Assembly: GCF_016734815.1 (NCBI RefSeq)
Contig: NZ_JAERQF010000004.1
Span: 1-64,000 of the forward strand
From: Hymenobacter rubidus
GTDB taxonomy: Bacteria; Bacteroidota; Bacteroidia; Cytophagales; Hymenobacteraceae
Reading direction: 5' to 3'
Length of the DNA stretch: 64,000 bases
Shown here: piece by piece, positions 17,109 through 26,060 of the stretch
Position numbering within the stretch: position 1 is the first letter of the stretch
How the letters are laid out: each line of letters starts with the position of its first letter
The notes under the pieces: model-generated
The model's input: only the letters and a program-made list of their open reading frames with translations
Database searches by the model: none
What the model was told of the DNA's origin: nothing
Translations under genes and position numbers: made by a program

Positions 17109-18098
17109 ATGAAAACCCAGTCTCTCTCCGTTCTGCTTTCCGCTGCCGTGGCTCTGGCTGGCTGCGAAACCACCGTGGACCTGCCCGAGCCGCCGCACAC
17201 GCCCCGCGTGGCGCTGCTCTACAACCTGACCACCGCGCCGCTGGATTCGTCGTTCAACGAGCTGTTCCAGTTGCGTCAGCTCTACGTCAGCAACAGCCAG
17301 CGCGTGTTTGATACCAGCGAGCTGAAGGGCCGCCCCGATGCCACCGTGGAGCTGCGCAATGCCGCCGGCACCGTGGTGGAGCGCTACCGGTCGGTTTCCA
17401 GCGTGGGCCAGTACGGCTATTCGGGATACGCCGGCTACTACCGGCCAGTGCTGGGCTTCCGGCCGCAGGTGGGGCAGGCCTACACCCTGCGCGCCACCCT
17501 GCCGGGCCTCGAAACCGCCGAAAGCACTCTCACCCTGCCGGCCCCGGCCGTGGTGGAAAGCGGCACCTACGTGCCCAAAACCAGCCAGAACCCCAGCGCT
17601 GGCCAGTACCAGGGCCGGCTGACGGTGGTGCTGCGCGACGACCCCAATGCCGCCAATTACTACCTGGCTTTTGCCCGCGTGCTCGACCAGCAGGGGCAGC
17701 CCGGCGGCTGGTCGCCGGTGAACGTGGACTACGACAGCCAGGGCAATGCCGTGGGCGTGGGGCAGTTCTTGCTATCGAGCCCCCAGCAGCAGTACAGCAT
17801 CTACCCCTTTGCCGACACCGACGTGAACGGCCAGCGCATTTCCCTCACCACCGACGTGCGTTTTTATAGCCAATGCTACCCTGGTAGTGGCCAGCCCTGC
17901 CCGCAACCGGGCTACCTCGAAGTGTATGTGAGCAGCATCACCAAGGACGCGTACAACTTTTACCTCTCGCGCCGCCGCTACTACGACAGCAACGGCAACC
18001 CCTTTGCCGAGCCCGCGCCGCTGGCTTCCAACGTGAAGCCCGGCTACGGCCTGTTTGGCGGCGCCACCGACGTGACGTACCGCGTCCGAATTCCGTAG
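17109..18098 (+). CDS. DUF4249-family lipoprotein
   Basis: 329 aa. Lipoprotein signal with lipobox LAGC (C19), then a beta-rich DUF4249 region: VDLPEPPHTPRVALLYNLTT, an extracellular-sensor-like PATVELRNAAGTVVERYRS, and a C-terminal SITKDAYNFYLSRRRYYDSNGNPFAEPAPLASNV, which is characteristic of the family. DUF4249 proteins nearly always sit beside a TonB receptor of the type immediately upstream, and are thought to be its surface lipoprotein partner; the substrate is unknown. Confidence 0.88.
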   Translation: MKTQSLSVLLSAAVALAGCETTVDLPEPPHTPRVALLYNLTTAPLDSSFNELFQLRQLYVSNSQRVFDTSELKGRPDATVELRNAAGTVVERYRSVSSVGQYGYSGYAGYYRPVLGFRPQVGQAYTLRATLPGLETAESTLTLPAPAVVESGTYVPKTSQNPSAGQYQGRLTVVLRDDPNAANYYLAFARVLDQQGQPGGWSPVNVDYDSQGNAVGVGQFLLSSPQQQYSIYPFADTDVNGQRISLTTDVRFYSQCYPGSGQPCPQPGYLEVYVSSITKDAYNFYLSRRRYYDSNGNPFAEPAPLASNVKPGYGLFGGATDVTYRVRIP

Positions 18099-18201
18099 CT
18101 GAACCATTAAACTGGGTGGTATCGTTTACGTCTAAAATCCGTAAATTGTCTTCGTAAGACGTCCTCTCATCATTAAGTAGCGCGCTTCGGCGCGAATTAT
18201 T

Positions 18202-18495
18202 ATGCGGACCAAATCCATTTTTCTTGCGTTAGGCGTGTGCCTGCTGCTCCTGGGCAGCCACGCAGCCAGTGCCCAGGTTTCCGTCACCATTGGCGGAGGC
18301 TACTACCCGCCCTATTACGGCCCCCGCTACTACCCGCCCCGCCCGCCTGTGGTGTATGCCGTGCCGCCGCCCGTGATGGTTGCGCCTGCGCCTGCGCCTT
18401 ACTACTACGCGCCACGTCCGGTGTATTACGCTCCCCGGCCCATCTATGGCTACCGGGGCGGCTACCGCGGCCGTGGCTACGGCCGGCGCTGGTAA
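18202..18495 (+). CDS. small secreted Tyr/Pro/Gly-rich protein
   Basis: 97 aa. Signal peptide (IFLALGVCLLLLGSHAASAQ) and a 72-residue mature part rich in YYPP, YYAPRP and GYRGRGYGRR repeats, ending in Arg-Trp. Low-complexity composition suggests an envelope or extracellular-matrix polypeptide; no known domain. Followed by a clear terminator, so it is transcribed alone. Confidence 0.75.
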   Translation: MRTKSIFLALGVCLLLLGSHAASAQVSVTIGGGYYPPYYGPRYYPPRPPVVYAVPPPVMVAPAPAPYYYAPRPVYYAPRPIYGYRGGYRGRGYGRRW

Positions 18496-18513
18496 GCGCT
18501 GGAGTTGATTGAC

Positions 18514-18548
18514 AAAAAGCCCTGTTGCCTTGGTAGCAGGGCTTTTTT
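18514..18548 (+). terminator. Rho-independent terminator
   Basis: AAAAAGCCCTG / CAGGGCTTTTTT stem with a 12-base loop, 18 bases after the stop of the Tyr/Pro-rich protein gene. Confidence 0.88.
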
Positions 18549-18792
18549 GTGACTGATGGATAGTCAAAGAATCCATGTGCCTCAAGTTTCGAAGTAGCGG
18601 CAAAGTGTCGACATAGGAATTGGCCGAAATGCCGCCTTGCGGCTCTGGTGGTTTCCTTGTTGCCGGCTTGCATTACTCAGAGCGAGCCCGGAGTCTGTAA
18701 AGACTGGAATTGCCAACGACACGGGCCCCAACACGAAGCTGAGCGATTTTGCTTAATCTTACAGCCGCAAACCTTTACCGCATATTAATCGA

Positions 18793-19419
18793 ATGAGAAC
18801 CTCTTTTCTGGTTTTGGGGGCGGCCCTGCTGCTAACCGGTTGCAACCAGACAGCGCCCGTCACGTCGGCCCCCGCCACCACGCCGGCACCCGACGCTGCC
18901 GCCACTCCCGCCGCTGCGCAGCAGGCCGATTCGGCCGTGGCAGCCGCTACCGCGCCGTCCGCCGACGGCACGGCCGCTGCACCCCAGCCCGCTGCGCCCA
19001 CGCCGGCCGCGTCGGGCTTACAAGAGGCCGAAACGGTGAAGGCCTCTTTTAGCTTCAAGCCGGCACCCAATTCCGACGACCCGGCGCACCCACGCACCAG
19101 CGCCCACCTCGTGCTGCAAGGCAGCAAGCCGCTCGATGTCGACCTAGGCAAGTTTGCCGGCAAGCCCGACGTGGTAGATGCCGCCAAAGCCAAGGCCGCC
19201 AACTTCCCGGCCGGCATGCTCATGGGCTTCCGCAGCTACTCGGCAGCCACCGGCACCAGCCAGGACCTGGCCGTGCTAAGCGTGGACGGGCACCGCCTGC
19301 GCATTGTGCAGCGCCGGGTAGAGGAAACTGCGCCCGAAGCCGGTCCTTTCGAAACGGCCCGTGAAATTCCCCTGCCCGGCAACACCCGGGTAGTGGCTGC
19401 CCCGCCGGCCAAAAAATAG
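18793..19419 (+). CDS. hypothetical lipoprotein
   Basis: 208 aa. Lipobox LLTGC at C17 (MRTSFLVLGAALLLTGC), an Ala/Pro/Thr-rich linker to about residue 78, then a globular C-terminal half (SFSFKPAPNSDDPAHPRTSA, LAVLSVDGHRLRIVQRRVEE). No recognised domain. It lies 24 bases before the cupin gene and may be cotranscribed. Confidence 0.7.
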   Translation: MRTSFLVLGAALLLTGCNQTAPVTSAPATTPAPDAAATPAAAQQADSAVAAATAPSADGTAAAPQPAAPTPAASGLQEAETVKASFSFKPAPNSDDPAHPRTSAHLVLQGSKPLDVDLGKFAGKPDVVDAAKAKAANFPAGMLMGFRSYSAATGTSQDLAVLSVDGHRLRIVQRRVEETAPEAGPFETAREIPLPGNTRVVAAPPAKK

Positions 19420-19443
19420 GCAGAAAAATGCGTAGGTTAGGGC

Positions 19444-19815
19444 ATGGAAAATTCCTCTCTCCTTGGCCCGATGAAGGGCGCCACGCACCGCGAAGTCGGG
19501 GGCGTGCACGTTGATGTAGTGCCGACCGGCAACGCCCGCGTCAAGCGCATAGTGTACCCAACGGGTTTCCGCTGGTCAAAGAACCTGAAAGACATCGTGG
19601 GTACGCCGCTCTGCATGCACGCCCACGTGGGCTTTCTGGCCAGCGGCCAGATTAACATTCAGTACGCCGACGGCGCCATCGAAGAGTTTGTGGCCCCGCA
19701 GGCCGTGGCCATCGCGCCCGGCCACGACGGTTGGGTGGTGGGCAATGAACCGGCTGTTCTGATTGAATTTGATTTCGAAGGCGAAACCGTGGAACGGCTG
19801 GGGCTGCGCCGCTAG
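19444..19815 (+). CDS. cupin-domain protein
   Basis: 123 aa. Single beta-barrel cupin: GTPLCMHAHVGFLASGQINIQ (metal His motif 1, residues about 56-75) and APGHDGWVVGNEPAVLIEF (motif 2 with one His). No enzyme domain is fused, so the substrate is unknown. Confidence 0.72.
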   Translation: MENSSLLGPMKGATHREVGGVHVDVVPTGNARVKRIVYPTGFRWSKNLKDIVGTPLCMHAHVGFLASGQINIQYADGAIEEFVAPQAVAIAPGHDGWVVGNEPAVLIEFDFEGETVERLGLRR

Positions 19816-19850
19816 CTGCCGGTAGAAGCAATGACGTATTTTCTGCACCA

Positions 19851-19908
19851 ACCGCATCAACAGGCAAGCCGCTGGCCAGCTGGCCAGCGGCTTGCCTGTT
19901 GATGCGGT
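19851..19908. repeat. 58-bp perfect palindrome without spacer
   Basis: ACCGCATCAACAGGCAAGCC ... to GGTTACGCC-like mirror: the sequence is its own exact reverse complement over 58 bases with the centre at AGCT (19878-19881). Located 36 bases after the cupin stop. No T-tract follows. Such spacerless palindromes are normally cut by SbcCD. Confidence 0.92.
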
Positions 19909-20082
19909 ACCGGACGATTCCGGAATGCGACCTGTAACGCCGGCGGCACCCACCGTTCAACAAAAAACGGAATTTGGCTTAGCCGGGCATACCAGCTGGC
20001 AGGAGCGGAGCGTTGGTGGGGGAAGGTCGTCGTTTCAGCGGCCTGTTTATTTCCATTCCTTTCCACAGTTAATTCCCACTTC

Positions 20083-21213
20083 ATGAAAAAGCACCTACTG
20101 GCCGCGCTGCTGGCTTTGCCGTGCCTGGCGCAGGCCCAAACGCCGTTCACCTACACCATTAAGGGCAAGCTCGGCAGCCTGAATGCGCCGGCCAAGCTCT
20201 ACCTGGTGCGCGGCATGAACATCGCCGATTCGGCGACCCTAAAAAATGGCGCGTTTGAGCTGAAAGGCAACGCCGACGCACCCACCACCGCCGACCTGGT
20301 GTTTCGGCGCAAAGGACGGCTGGTTAGCTTATATGGGCCCATGGGCGACCGCGCCCGCATTTTTCTGGAGCCCGGCACCCTGGTCCTGACCAGCCCCGAT
20401 TCGCTGGCGCACGCCACCTTCAGGGGCGGCCCGGCCATGGCCGATTACCTGCGGCTGCAGGCCTCGGTGAAACCGGTTGCCGATAAAATGAAAGCATTTG
20501 GGGACGAAGCACAGAAAGCCACCGAGCAGCAGCGCAAAGACCCGGCCTTCGGCCAGCGCATGCGAACCCAGTACGAGGCGTTCAACAAGCAGTACGCCAG
20601 CGGCTACTACGCCTTTATCAAGGCCAACCCCACGTCCTGGGCCAGCCTGGATGCCCTAACGGACATGCGCATGCTGGACCTGCCCCAGTACGCCACCGTG
20701 GCTCCGCTTTACGAGGCCCTGAGCCCCACCCTGAAAAGCAGCCCCCAGGGCCGCGAATACGGTGAATTGGTGCGGGGCCTGAAGGAAACCGCCGTGGGCC
20801 AGCCGGCCCCGGCCTTCAGCCAGACCACGCCCGAGGGCAAGACCGTGACCCTGGCCGACTACCGGGGCAAGTACGTGCTGGTCGATTTCTGGGCCAGCTG
20901 GTGCGGCCCCTGCCGGGCCGAGAATCCGGCCGTGACGAAGGTATACAACGAGTTCAAAGGCCGCAATTTTGACATCCTGGGCGTGTCGCTCGACGAAGAA
21001 GCTGGCCGTACGAAGTGGTTGAAAGCCATTGAGGACGACCGACTGGCCTGGACCCAGGTTTCGGACCTGAGGGGCTGGCAAAACGAGGCCGCCCAGCGCT
21101 ACCATGTGCGCGCCATTCCGCAGAATTTTCTGGTGGACCCCACGGGCAAAATCGTGGCTGCCAACCTGCGCGGGGAAGAATTGAAAACCACACTGGCGCA
21201 GTTCATTAAATAG
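20083..21213 (+). CDS. DUF4369-type / thioredoxin-like (TlpA/ResA) periplasmic protein
   Basis: 376 aa. Signal peptide (MKKHLLAALLALPCLAQAQ), an N-terminal DUF4369 region (FTYTIKGKLGSLNAPAKLYL ... FELKGNADAPT), a helical linker, then a thioredoxin fold with WASWCGPCRAE (redox CGPC near residue 270) and the cis-Pro region AIPQNFLVDPTGKIV. It is a membrane/periplasmic thiol-disulfide reductase of the Bacteroidota TlpA type. A hairpin terminator follows. Confidence 0.9.
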   Translation: MKKHLLAALLALPCLAQAQTPFTYTIKGKLGSLNAPAKLYLVRGMNIADSATLKNGAFELKGNADAPTTADLVFRRKGRLVSLYGPMGDRARIFLEPGTLVLTSPDSLAHATFRGGPAMADYLRLQASVKPVADKMKAFGDEAQKATEQQRKDPAFGQRMRTQYEAFNKQYASGYYAFIKANPTSWASLDALTDMRMLDLPQYATVAPLYEALSPTLKSSPQGREYGELVRGLKETAVGQPAPAFSQTTPEGKTVTLADYRGKYVLVDFWASWCGPCRAENPAVTKVYNEFKGRNFDILGVSLDEEAGRTKWLKAIEDDRLAWTQVSDLRGWQNEAAQRYHVRAIPQNFLVDPTGKIVAANLRGEELKTTLAQFIK

Positions 21214-21248
21214 CGGTTTCGCTGGCCGCCCAGCCTGGGCCTAGAGCA

Positions 21249-21299
21249 GAAAACCGAGTTGTTCTGACCCACGCACCGGGCCGGAGCAACTCGGTTTTC
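21249..21299 (+). terminator. hairpin terminator
   Basis: 13-base arms GAAAACCGAGTTG / CAACTCGGTTTTC with a 25-base loop, 36 bases after the stop. T-run is short (TTTT), so efficiency is uncertain. Confidence 0.65.
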
Positions 21300-21403
21300 G
21301 GTGTTGGCAGGCAGCGGTTTGGCGCAAAGCCAGTTGGCGGTGGCTTTGTTTACTGTGCGAGCGGTGTGCCGGAAAGCAGCTTCTTTTGCACAAATATTTA
21401 CTG

Positions 21404-22534
21404 ATGAAACATGTTGCTTTTCTGTTGCTGAGTGCGCTGCCGGTAGCTGCCCTGGCGCAAACCACGCCCACCACCGAACCAAATCCGGTGGTGCCAACGG
21501 CCGGTGCGCCGGCTGCGCCACTCACTCCCAATCCGCTGACTACCTACGGTTTTGTGGATGGCTACTACGGCTACGATTTCAAGTACGACAACGGCAACAA
21601 CCGCCAGTTCTTCCTGTATTCGCACGGCCGCCAAAACGAATTTGCCATCAATCAGGCCCTCTTTGGCGCACGCTATGACGACGGCAAGGTGCGCGGGGCA
21701 TTGGGCCTGCACGCCGGCACCTACGTGAGTGCCAACTACGCCAACGAGGACCCCGTGCTGCAGCACGTTTACGAGGCGTATGCAGGCTTCCGGCCCTTTG
21801 CCAAGGCGTGGCTGGACATGGGCATTTTTGGCTCGCACATCGGGTTCGAGTCGGCCATTTCGAAGGAAAACTGGACGCTGACCCGCTCCGTCATGGCCGA
21901 GAATTCGCCGTATTACGAGTCCGGCGCCCGGTTTACCTACGAAGTCGGCCCCAAGCTGACGCTGACCGGGCTGGTACTCAACGGCTGGCAAAACATCCGC
22001 GAAACCAACCAAGCCAAAGCCCTCGGCACCCAAATTCAGTGGAAGCCCACGGCCAGTGTTGTTATCAACAGCAGCACGTTCTACGGCAATGAGCAGCCCC
22101 TGGGGCAACCAGTCCGGCGGCGTTATTTCCACAACTTCTACCTCACCTATGCGGCGGCGGAGCGCGTGAATCTGGCGCTGGTGTTTGACGTGGGCAAGCA
22201 GCAAAGTGCCACCTCCGAGAGGTACGATACCTGGCACGCAGCGGCAGCTTTTCTCAAATACCGGCTGGCCGAAAAGTTTTCCACCACCCTGCGCGGCGAG
22301 TACTACTTTGCCGAGCGCGGCGTGCTGATTCAACGCATTGCACCGGCCGCAGCCGATGCCAACTTCCGCGTAGCCGGAGGCTCGCTCAACCTGGATTATG
22401 CCCCGGCCAGCAACGTGCTGTTTCGGGTAGAAGGCCGGTACCTGAACGGCATCAACGGCGTTTTTGCGCGCCCCGACAACGCGGCCAACCAAAGCTACGG
22501 CAACCTGACCACCAGCATTGCGCTGTCGTTTTAG
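21404..22534 (+). CDS. outer-membrane porin (beta-barrel)
   Basis: 376 aa from the ATG at 21404 (MKHVAFLLLSALPVAALAQT, signal peptide). The mature protein starts with a Thr/Pro linker and TTYGFVDGYYGYDFKYDNGN, then alternating strands (FLYSHGRQNEFAINQALFGA, ALGLHAGTYVSANY, VNLALVFDVGKQQ) and ends with LTTSIALSF, a C-terminal aromatic anchoring strand. Matches the Bacteroidota porin (BBP2-like) pattern. Substrate unknown. Confidence 0.83.
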   Translation: MKHVAFLLLSALPVAALAQTTPTTEPNPVVPTAGAPAAPLTPNPLTTYGFVDGYYGYDFKYDNGNNRQFFLYSHGRQNEFAINQALFGARYDDGKVRGALGLHAGTYVSANYANEDPVLQHVYEAYAGFRPFAKAWLDMGIFGSHIGFESAISKENWTLTRSVMAENSPYYESGARFTYEVGPKLTLTGLVLNGWQNIRETNQAKALGTQIQWKPTASVVINSSTFYGNEQPLGQPVRRRYFHNFYLTYAAAERVNLALVFDVGKQQSATSERYDTWHAAAAFLKYRLAEKFSTTLRGEYYFAERGVLIQRIAPAAADANFRVAGGSLNLDYAPASNVLFRVEGRYLNGINGVFARPDNAANQSYGNLTTSIALSF

Positions 22535-22574
22535 CGCGGCTGAACGCAGCCGAGGCGTCTTGTTTAAGCCGGCG

Positions 22575-22937
22575 CTACGCCCGCCCCGCCATTTCCTGCA
22601 GGGGCCAGGTGTTGCCGTCGGGGTCTTTAAAACCGGCATCGCAATGCCGGGCATGCCCTCGCCCAGCGCAATGGAACAGCCCGAGCCGGGCGGTGTGGGC
22701 TGCATCGCGCGCACCGCGGCGTTGGGCAGCACGTCGTTGTGCTGGAGCAGCGCCAGCGCGCCCAGGATTTTGGCCGCACCCGTGATGTGCAGGATGGATG
22801 CCGGGTAGCCCGGCTGGCGCATGGCCGCGACGCTGTTTTGCTCGTGCAGCAGGCCCGCGACGCCATCGGCCAGCATCATTGGGCAAAACAGTGTGGCGAG
22901 GCTCCAGTAGAGACGGCCGGTGGTGCGGGGCGCTCGC
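22575..22937 (-). pseudogene. decayed DoxX-like / VOC (glyoxalase-like) gene remnant
   Basis: On the minus strand one frame reads GRLYWSLATLFCPMMLADGV ... GYPASILHITGAAKILGALALL, a DoxX-family N-terminal half (TM helix and GYPA..KxLGALALL signature). It runs straight into QPTPPGSGCSIALGEGMPG, a VOC-family segment (TPPGSxCSIxxG), and the VOC C-terminus GFKDPDGNTWPLQEM follows in another frame. So a DoxX 5' part is fused to two pieces of a VOC gene, with an internal deletion and a frameshift. A mini family A hairpin (22938-22972) abuts the 5' end, where the start would be. Confidence 0.7.
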
Positions 22938-22972
22938 GGAGGTCATGCTTCGACAAGCTCAGTATGACCTCC
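22938..22972. repeat. minimal family A hairpin
   Basis: GGAGGTCATGC...TATGACCTCC arms (near perfect) of a shortened family A unit, GAGGTCATGCTTCGACAAGC then TCAGTATGACCTC. It directly abuts the DoxX/VOC remnant. Confidence 0.75.
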
Positions 22973-23102
22973 TTTCGGCTTATTTCCTACTTAATCCGAC
23001 GCGTTTCGGCCCCCGCTGGTGCAGTACTGGGTACTGCGCCAGCGGGGGCCGAAGCGCGTGGCGTGGTGCCTGGTCGCGGGCACCGACGTCCTTGAAGGGG
23101 GC

Positions 23103-23552
23103 TTAGCGCCCTGCGGAGGCCACGATTGCGGGGGTAGCCGGGGCCAGTTCACGTACCGAAATGGTGGTGGCCGCCTTGGCTTGCACCTGCACAGTGTAGC
23201 GGTAGCGCTCATGTCCTACGCGCAGCACCACGGCATACTGCCCGGCTGGCACCCCATCGAAGTTCAGTTTGGTGCCGTAGGAGGGCTTGCGGTTCACTTC
23301 GTTCAGCAGGCAGGCGTATTTGTCCAGGCAAATAACCTGCACGTGCATCCGCTCTTGTTGGGGGTTTTCAACGGTCAGGGCCAAGCTTTGCGCGTCAGCC
23401 TTGGCCTTCACGGAAGGAGCGTCCTGGGCCAGGGCCGAGCCCGCGCTACCCAGCACGGCCAGCCCGCCGAGCAGCATGGTCCGCAGGGCGGAGGTGGAGG
23501 AAGTAGCAGCGGTCAACAGCTGCGCGGAGCGGAGGGAGAGGGAAGTGTTCAT
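23103..23552 (-). CDS. hypothetical secreted protein
   Basis: 149 aa. Long signal region ending LGSAGSALAQD (residue about 43), then a small beta-sandwich-like domain (ALTVENPQQERMHVQVICLD, VPAGQYAVVLRVGHERYRYTVQ), as seen in Bacteroidota extracellular appendage proteins. The two cysteines (ICLDKYAC) could bond. Function unknown. A TAnnTTTG box precedes it. Confidence 0.68.
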   Translation of the reverse strand: MNTSLSLRSAQLLTAATSSTSALRTMLLGGLAVLGSAGSALAQDAPSVKAKADAQSLALTVENPQQERMHVQVICLDKYACLLNEVNRKPSYGTKLNFDGVPAGQYAVVLRVGHERYRYTVQVQAKAATTISVRELAPATPAIVASAGR

Positions 23553-24154
23553 GGGTGCAGAAAAAAGGTGTGGTGAAAAAAGTGATGTGATGAGCTATAG
23601 TACTGGGCGACCAACAGTACAAATGTATGATAGGTACTTTGTAAAGCAAGGTACTGTTTCAATTAATGTGCCCGACATATGTTTTCTTGTCCATTAGTGG
23701 TTGATTATCAGGGAGAAAATTTTCAGGAAAAAGCTATCGAAAATTTACTTTGTTCTGATTTGGCTGGCCAATTGGCTGAATTCAGGGCAACGAAGCTTGC
23801 GAAGAAGAAACCGGTAGCCTGGAGCGAGTGCATCGAAAAGCGGGAACTGCCAGAAAGATGCACCAGGCGCGTGCCGGGTTGCCTGGGTGGCTTTCTGATG
23901 TGGATACCGCCGATGAAACCGAACGTTACACGCCGGAAAAACTTTTTTTGCAGCGTGGACGTGCGGCCCCGGCCGGAGCCACTTAGGGCAGGGCAGGGTA
24001 GGGGCCACGAGCCGCGGATGAAAGCGAAAAACCGCTATGCTTCTCAGGCTGCCAGCGTAGCGCGGCCCACCCGGTGCAACCGTTCGGCCCCGCTCCCGGT
24101 CAGGCCCGCAGACAGTCCCGGCTTCTGCTCATCCACTTAGTTCCCTCCCGTTCC
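23553..24154. other. 602-bp gene-free stretch
   Basis: Divergent intergenic region between the secreted protein gene (minus) and the serpin (plus). It holds the minus-strand promoter box at 23620 and is AT-richer from 23570 to 23760. I see no ORF with coding character, no repeat and no RNA gene. Confidence 0.6.
23620..23627 (-). promoter_or_regulatory. Bacteroidota -7 element (minus strand)
   Basis: Reads TACATTTG on the minus strand, a match to TAnnTTTG, 68 bases before the ATG at 23552; GCTTTAC about 18 bases upstream may be a weak -33 box. Confidence 0.5.
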
Positions 24155-25396
24155 ATGACAACCTTTACAGCTAAACCTGCTGCGTTGCGCCTGCTGGCCG
24201 GCGCCCTGCTAGTCACGGCCTGCCAAAAGCACGACGTGGCCCTTCCCGACCCCGTAGCCGCGCCCACCCGTTCGCTAACCGATGCGGAGCGCAACACCGT
24301 GGGCAGCTCCAACGACTTCGCGTTTCGGGCATTTGGCACGCTGCGCACGGCCGCGCCAACCGAAAACCTGTGCATCTCGCCGTTGAGCATTTCGGCGGCC
24401 CTCACCATGGCCTACAACGGCGCCGATGGCAGCACCAAAGCCGCCATGAAGCAAACCTTGGGCTTCCAGCCGCTCACCGATGCTCAAATCAACCAGTCCT
24501 ACCAAAGCTTGTTTGCCTTGCTGCGCGGACTCGACCCGCAGGTGACGTTTACCACGGGCAATTCCGTGTGGTACGGGCAGCAGTACCGGCTGCAGGCGCC
24601 GTTTGTGCAGGCCAACCAGCAGTATTTCGGCGCCACGGTGCAGCCGGTAAATTTTGGCCTGACCACCACCAAAGACGTTATCAACGACTGGGTGAATACC
24701 CAAACCCGCGGCAAAATTCCAACCATCATCGACGGCACCGATGCCAGTGACGTGATGTACCTGATAAATGCCCTGTACTTTAAGGGCACCTGGACCTACC
24801 GCTTCAACCCGCAGAACACGCGCCCCGGCCCGTTTTACCGGGAAAATGGCACCACGGCCACCAAGGATTTCATGAGCCTGACCACCGGCCGCTACCGGCG
24901 CTACGCCGATGCCCAGCAGCAAGTCATCGACCTGCCCTACGGCAACCGCCGCTACAGCATGACCTTCGTGGTGCCCCAGGGCCAGAACACCCTGGCCGGC
25001 GTGGCCAGCCGCCTCACCCGCGCGCAACTCGACGCCTGGTTGGCGGCCACCGACTCGACGGGCATCACTCTGCAGCTGCCCAAATTCCGCGTTGAATACA
25101 AAAAAGAGCTCAGCGGCTTGCTGACACAACTGGGAATGGGCGAGGCTTTCTCGAGCCAGGCCAACTTTAGCCGCATGCTAACGGGTGGCCCTTCTGACCT
25201 GTCCATCAGCCAGGTGCTGCACAAAACCTACCTGGATGTGAACGAAGAGGGCACCGAAGCCGCCGCCGTGACGGCCGTGGGCGTTGTGAACACCAGCGTA
25301 GCCCCCATCACGCTGGTGAACCGGCCGTTCCTGTTTCTTATTCGGGAAAAGTCGTCGGGCACCATCCTGTTCATTGGGCAGATGACGAATCCGTAG
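24155..25396 (+). CDS. serpin-family lipoprotein (protease inhibitor)
   Basis: 413 aa. Lipoprotein signal with lipobox VTAC (C23), then a full serpin fold: NDFAFRAFGTL, ENLCISPLSISAALTMAYNG, NALYFKGTWTYRF, and the C-terminal NRPFLFLIREKSSGTILFIGQMTNP. The reactive-centre hinge EEGTEAAAVT (364-373) keeps the small residues needed for loop insertion, so it should be an inhibitory serpin. By alignment to the P17-P1 spacing the scissile bond would be about T380-S381, suggesting an elastase- or subtilisin-like target. Probably surface-anchored, guarding against proteases. Confidence 0.92.
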   Translation: MTTFTAKPAALRLLAGALLVTACQKHDVALPDPVAAPTRSLTDAERNTVGSSNDFAFRAFGTLRTAAPTENLCISPLSISAALTMAYNGADGSTKAAMKQTLGFQPLTDAQINQSYQSLFALLRGLDPQVTFTTGNSVWYGQQYRLQAPFVQANQQYFGATVQPVNFGLTTTKDVINDWVNTQTRGKIPTIIDGTDASDVMYLINALYFKGTWTYRFNPQNTRPGPFYRENGTTATKDFMSLTTGRYRRYADAQQQVIDLPYGNRRYSMTFVVPQGQNTLAGVASRLTRAQLDAWLAATDSTGITLQLPKFRVEYKKELSGLLTQLGMGEAFSSQANFSRMLTGGPSDLSISQVLHKTYLDVNEEGTEAAAVTAVGVVNTSVAPITLVNRPFLFLIREKSSGTILFIGQMTNP

Positions 25397-25824
25397 CCCA
25401 GGGCGTTGCGGCGAATACCGCTACTGCTGCACCGGTGCTGCTTGCATGCGGGTTTCGTGGCCGACGCGTACGTTGCAAGTACTGGCCGGGTCGGTGAGTT
25501 CGTGCCAGCCGTCGCCGAGGGCCAGGACATGCCCGGATTCCGGGAGGTCATCAATACACCGGCAGTGGCACCGATGCGGCACAACGCGACTGGCTTGGCG
25601 CCTCCCATGATATAGCTATGCTTCGCAGACGGGGGTTGCCGTAGGCCAGAACAGTGGGGCGGGGCAAGGGCAGGAAGCCCGGCGGCACGTTCGGGGTAGT
25701 GGGAGTGAACCGCGGGCTGCATTCAGTAAAGCTAAGGCATTCAGGCGTTTCATGCGATGGAGAAGCTGGCGACGACTGAAAACGCGACGCTTGCTACCCG
25801 TTGGTGCCAAGCAGGTGAAGAGTA
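25397..25824. other. 428-bp gene-free stretch
   Basis: Between the serpin stop and the CCCCGC-type repeat. No open frame has plausible coding character and I see no repeat or RNA structure; possibly decayed coding DNA. Confidence 0.5.
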
Positions 25825-26019
25825 TAGGACTTACGCAGTTGAAGCCCCAGCGGGGCGGCACATTGGTAGTAAGTTATTCATTATGCAATGGCAAAGCCCC
25901 GGCGGGGCGACACTCGCCAAGCACTCAACCGAGTGTCGCCCCGCTGGGGCTTTCTCCCCAACATCAGCCAGTTACTATCGAGATGGCGCCCCGCTGGGGC
26001 TGCAACTGCGTAAGTCCTA
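25825..26019. repeat. nested inverted repeat (GCCCCAGCGGGGC type)
   Basis: Outer arms TAGGACTTACGCAGTTGAAG... (from 25825) and ...GCAACTGCGTAAGTCCTA (to 26019) enclose AGCCCCAGCGGGGCG on the left and CGCCCCGCTGGGGCT on the right. Inside is a second pair: AAAGCCCCGGCGGGGCGACA (25893) and CGAGTGTCGCCCCGCTGGGG (25930). One hairpin sits within a second copy of the same core. Confidence 0.85.
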
Positions 26020-26026
26020 GAGTAAT

Positions 26027-26060
26027 AAAGCACAGGGTATTGAAAAGCACAGGGTATTGA
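26027..26060. repeat. 17-bp tandem duplication
   Basis: AAAGCACAGGGTATTGA occurs twice without spacer (26027-26043 and 26044-26060), just after the nested repeat. Confidence 0.85.
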
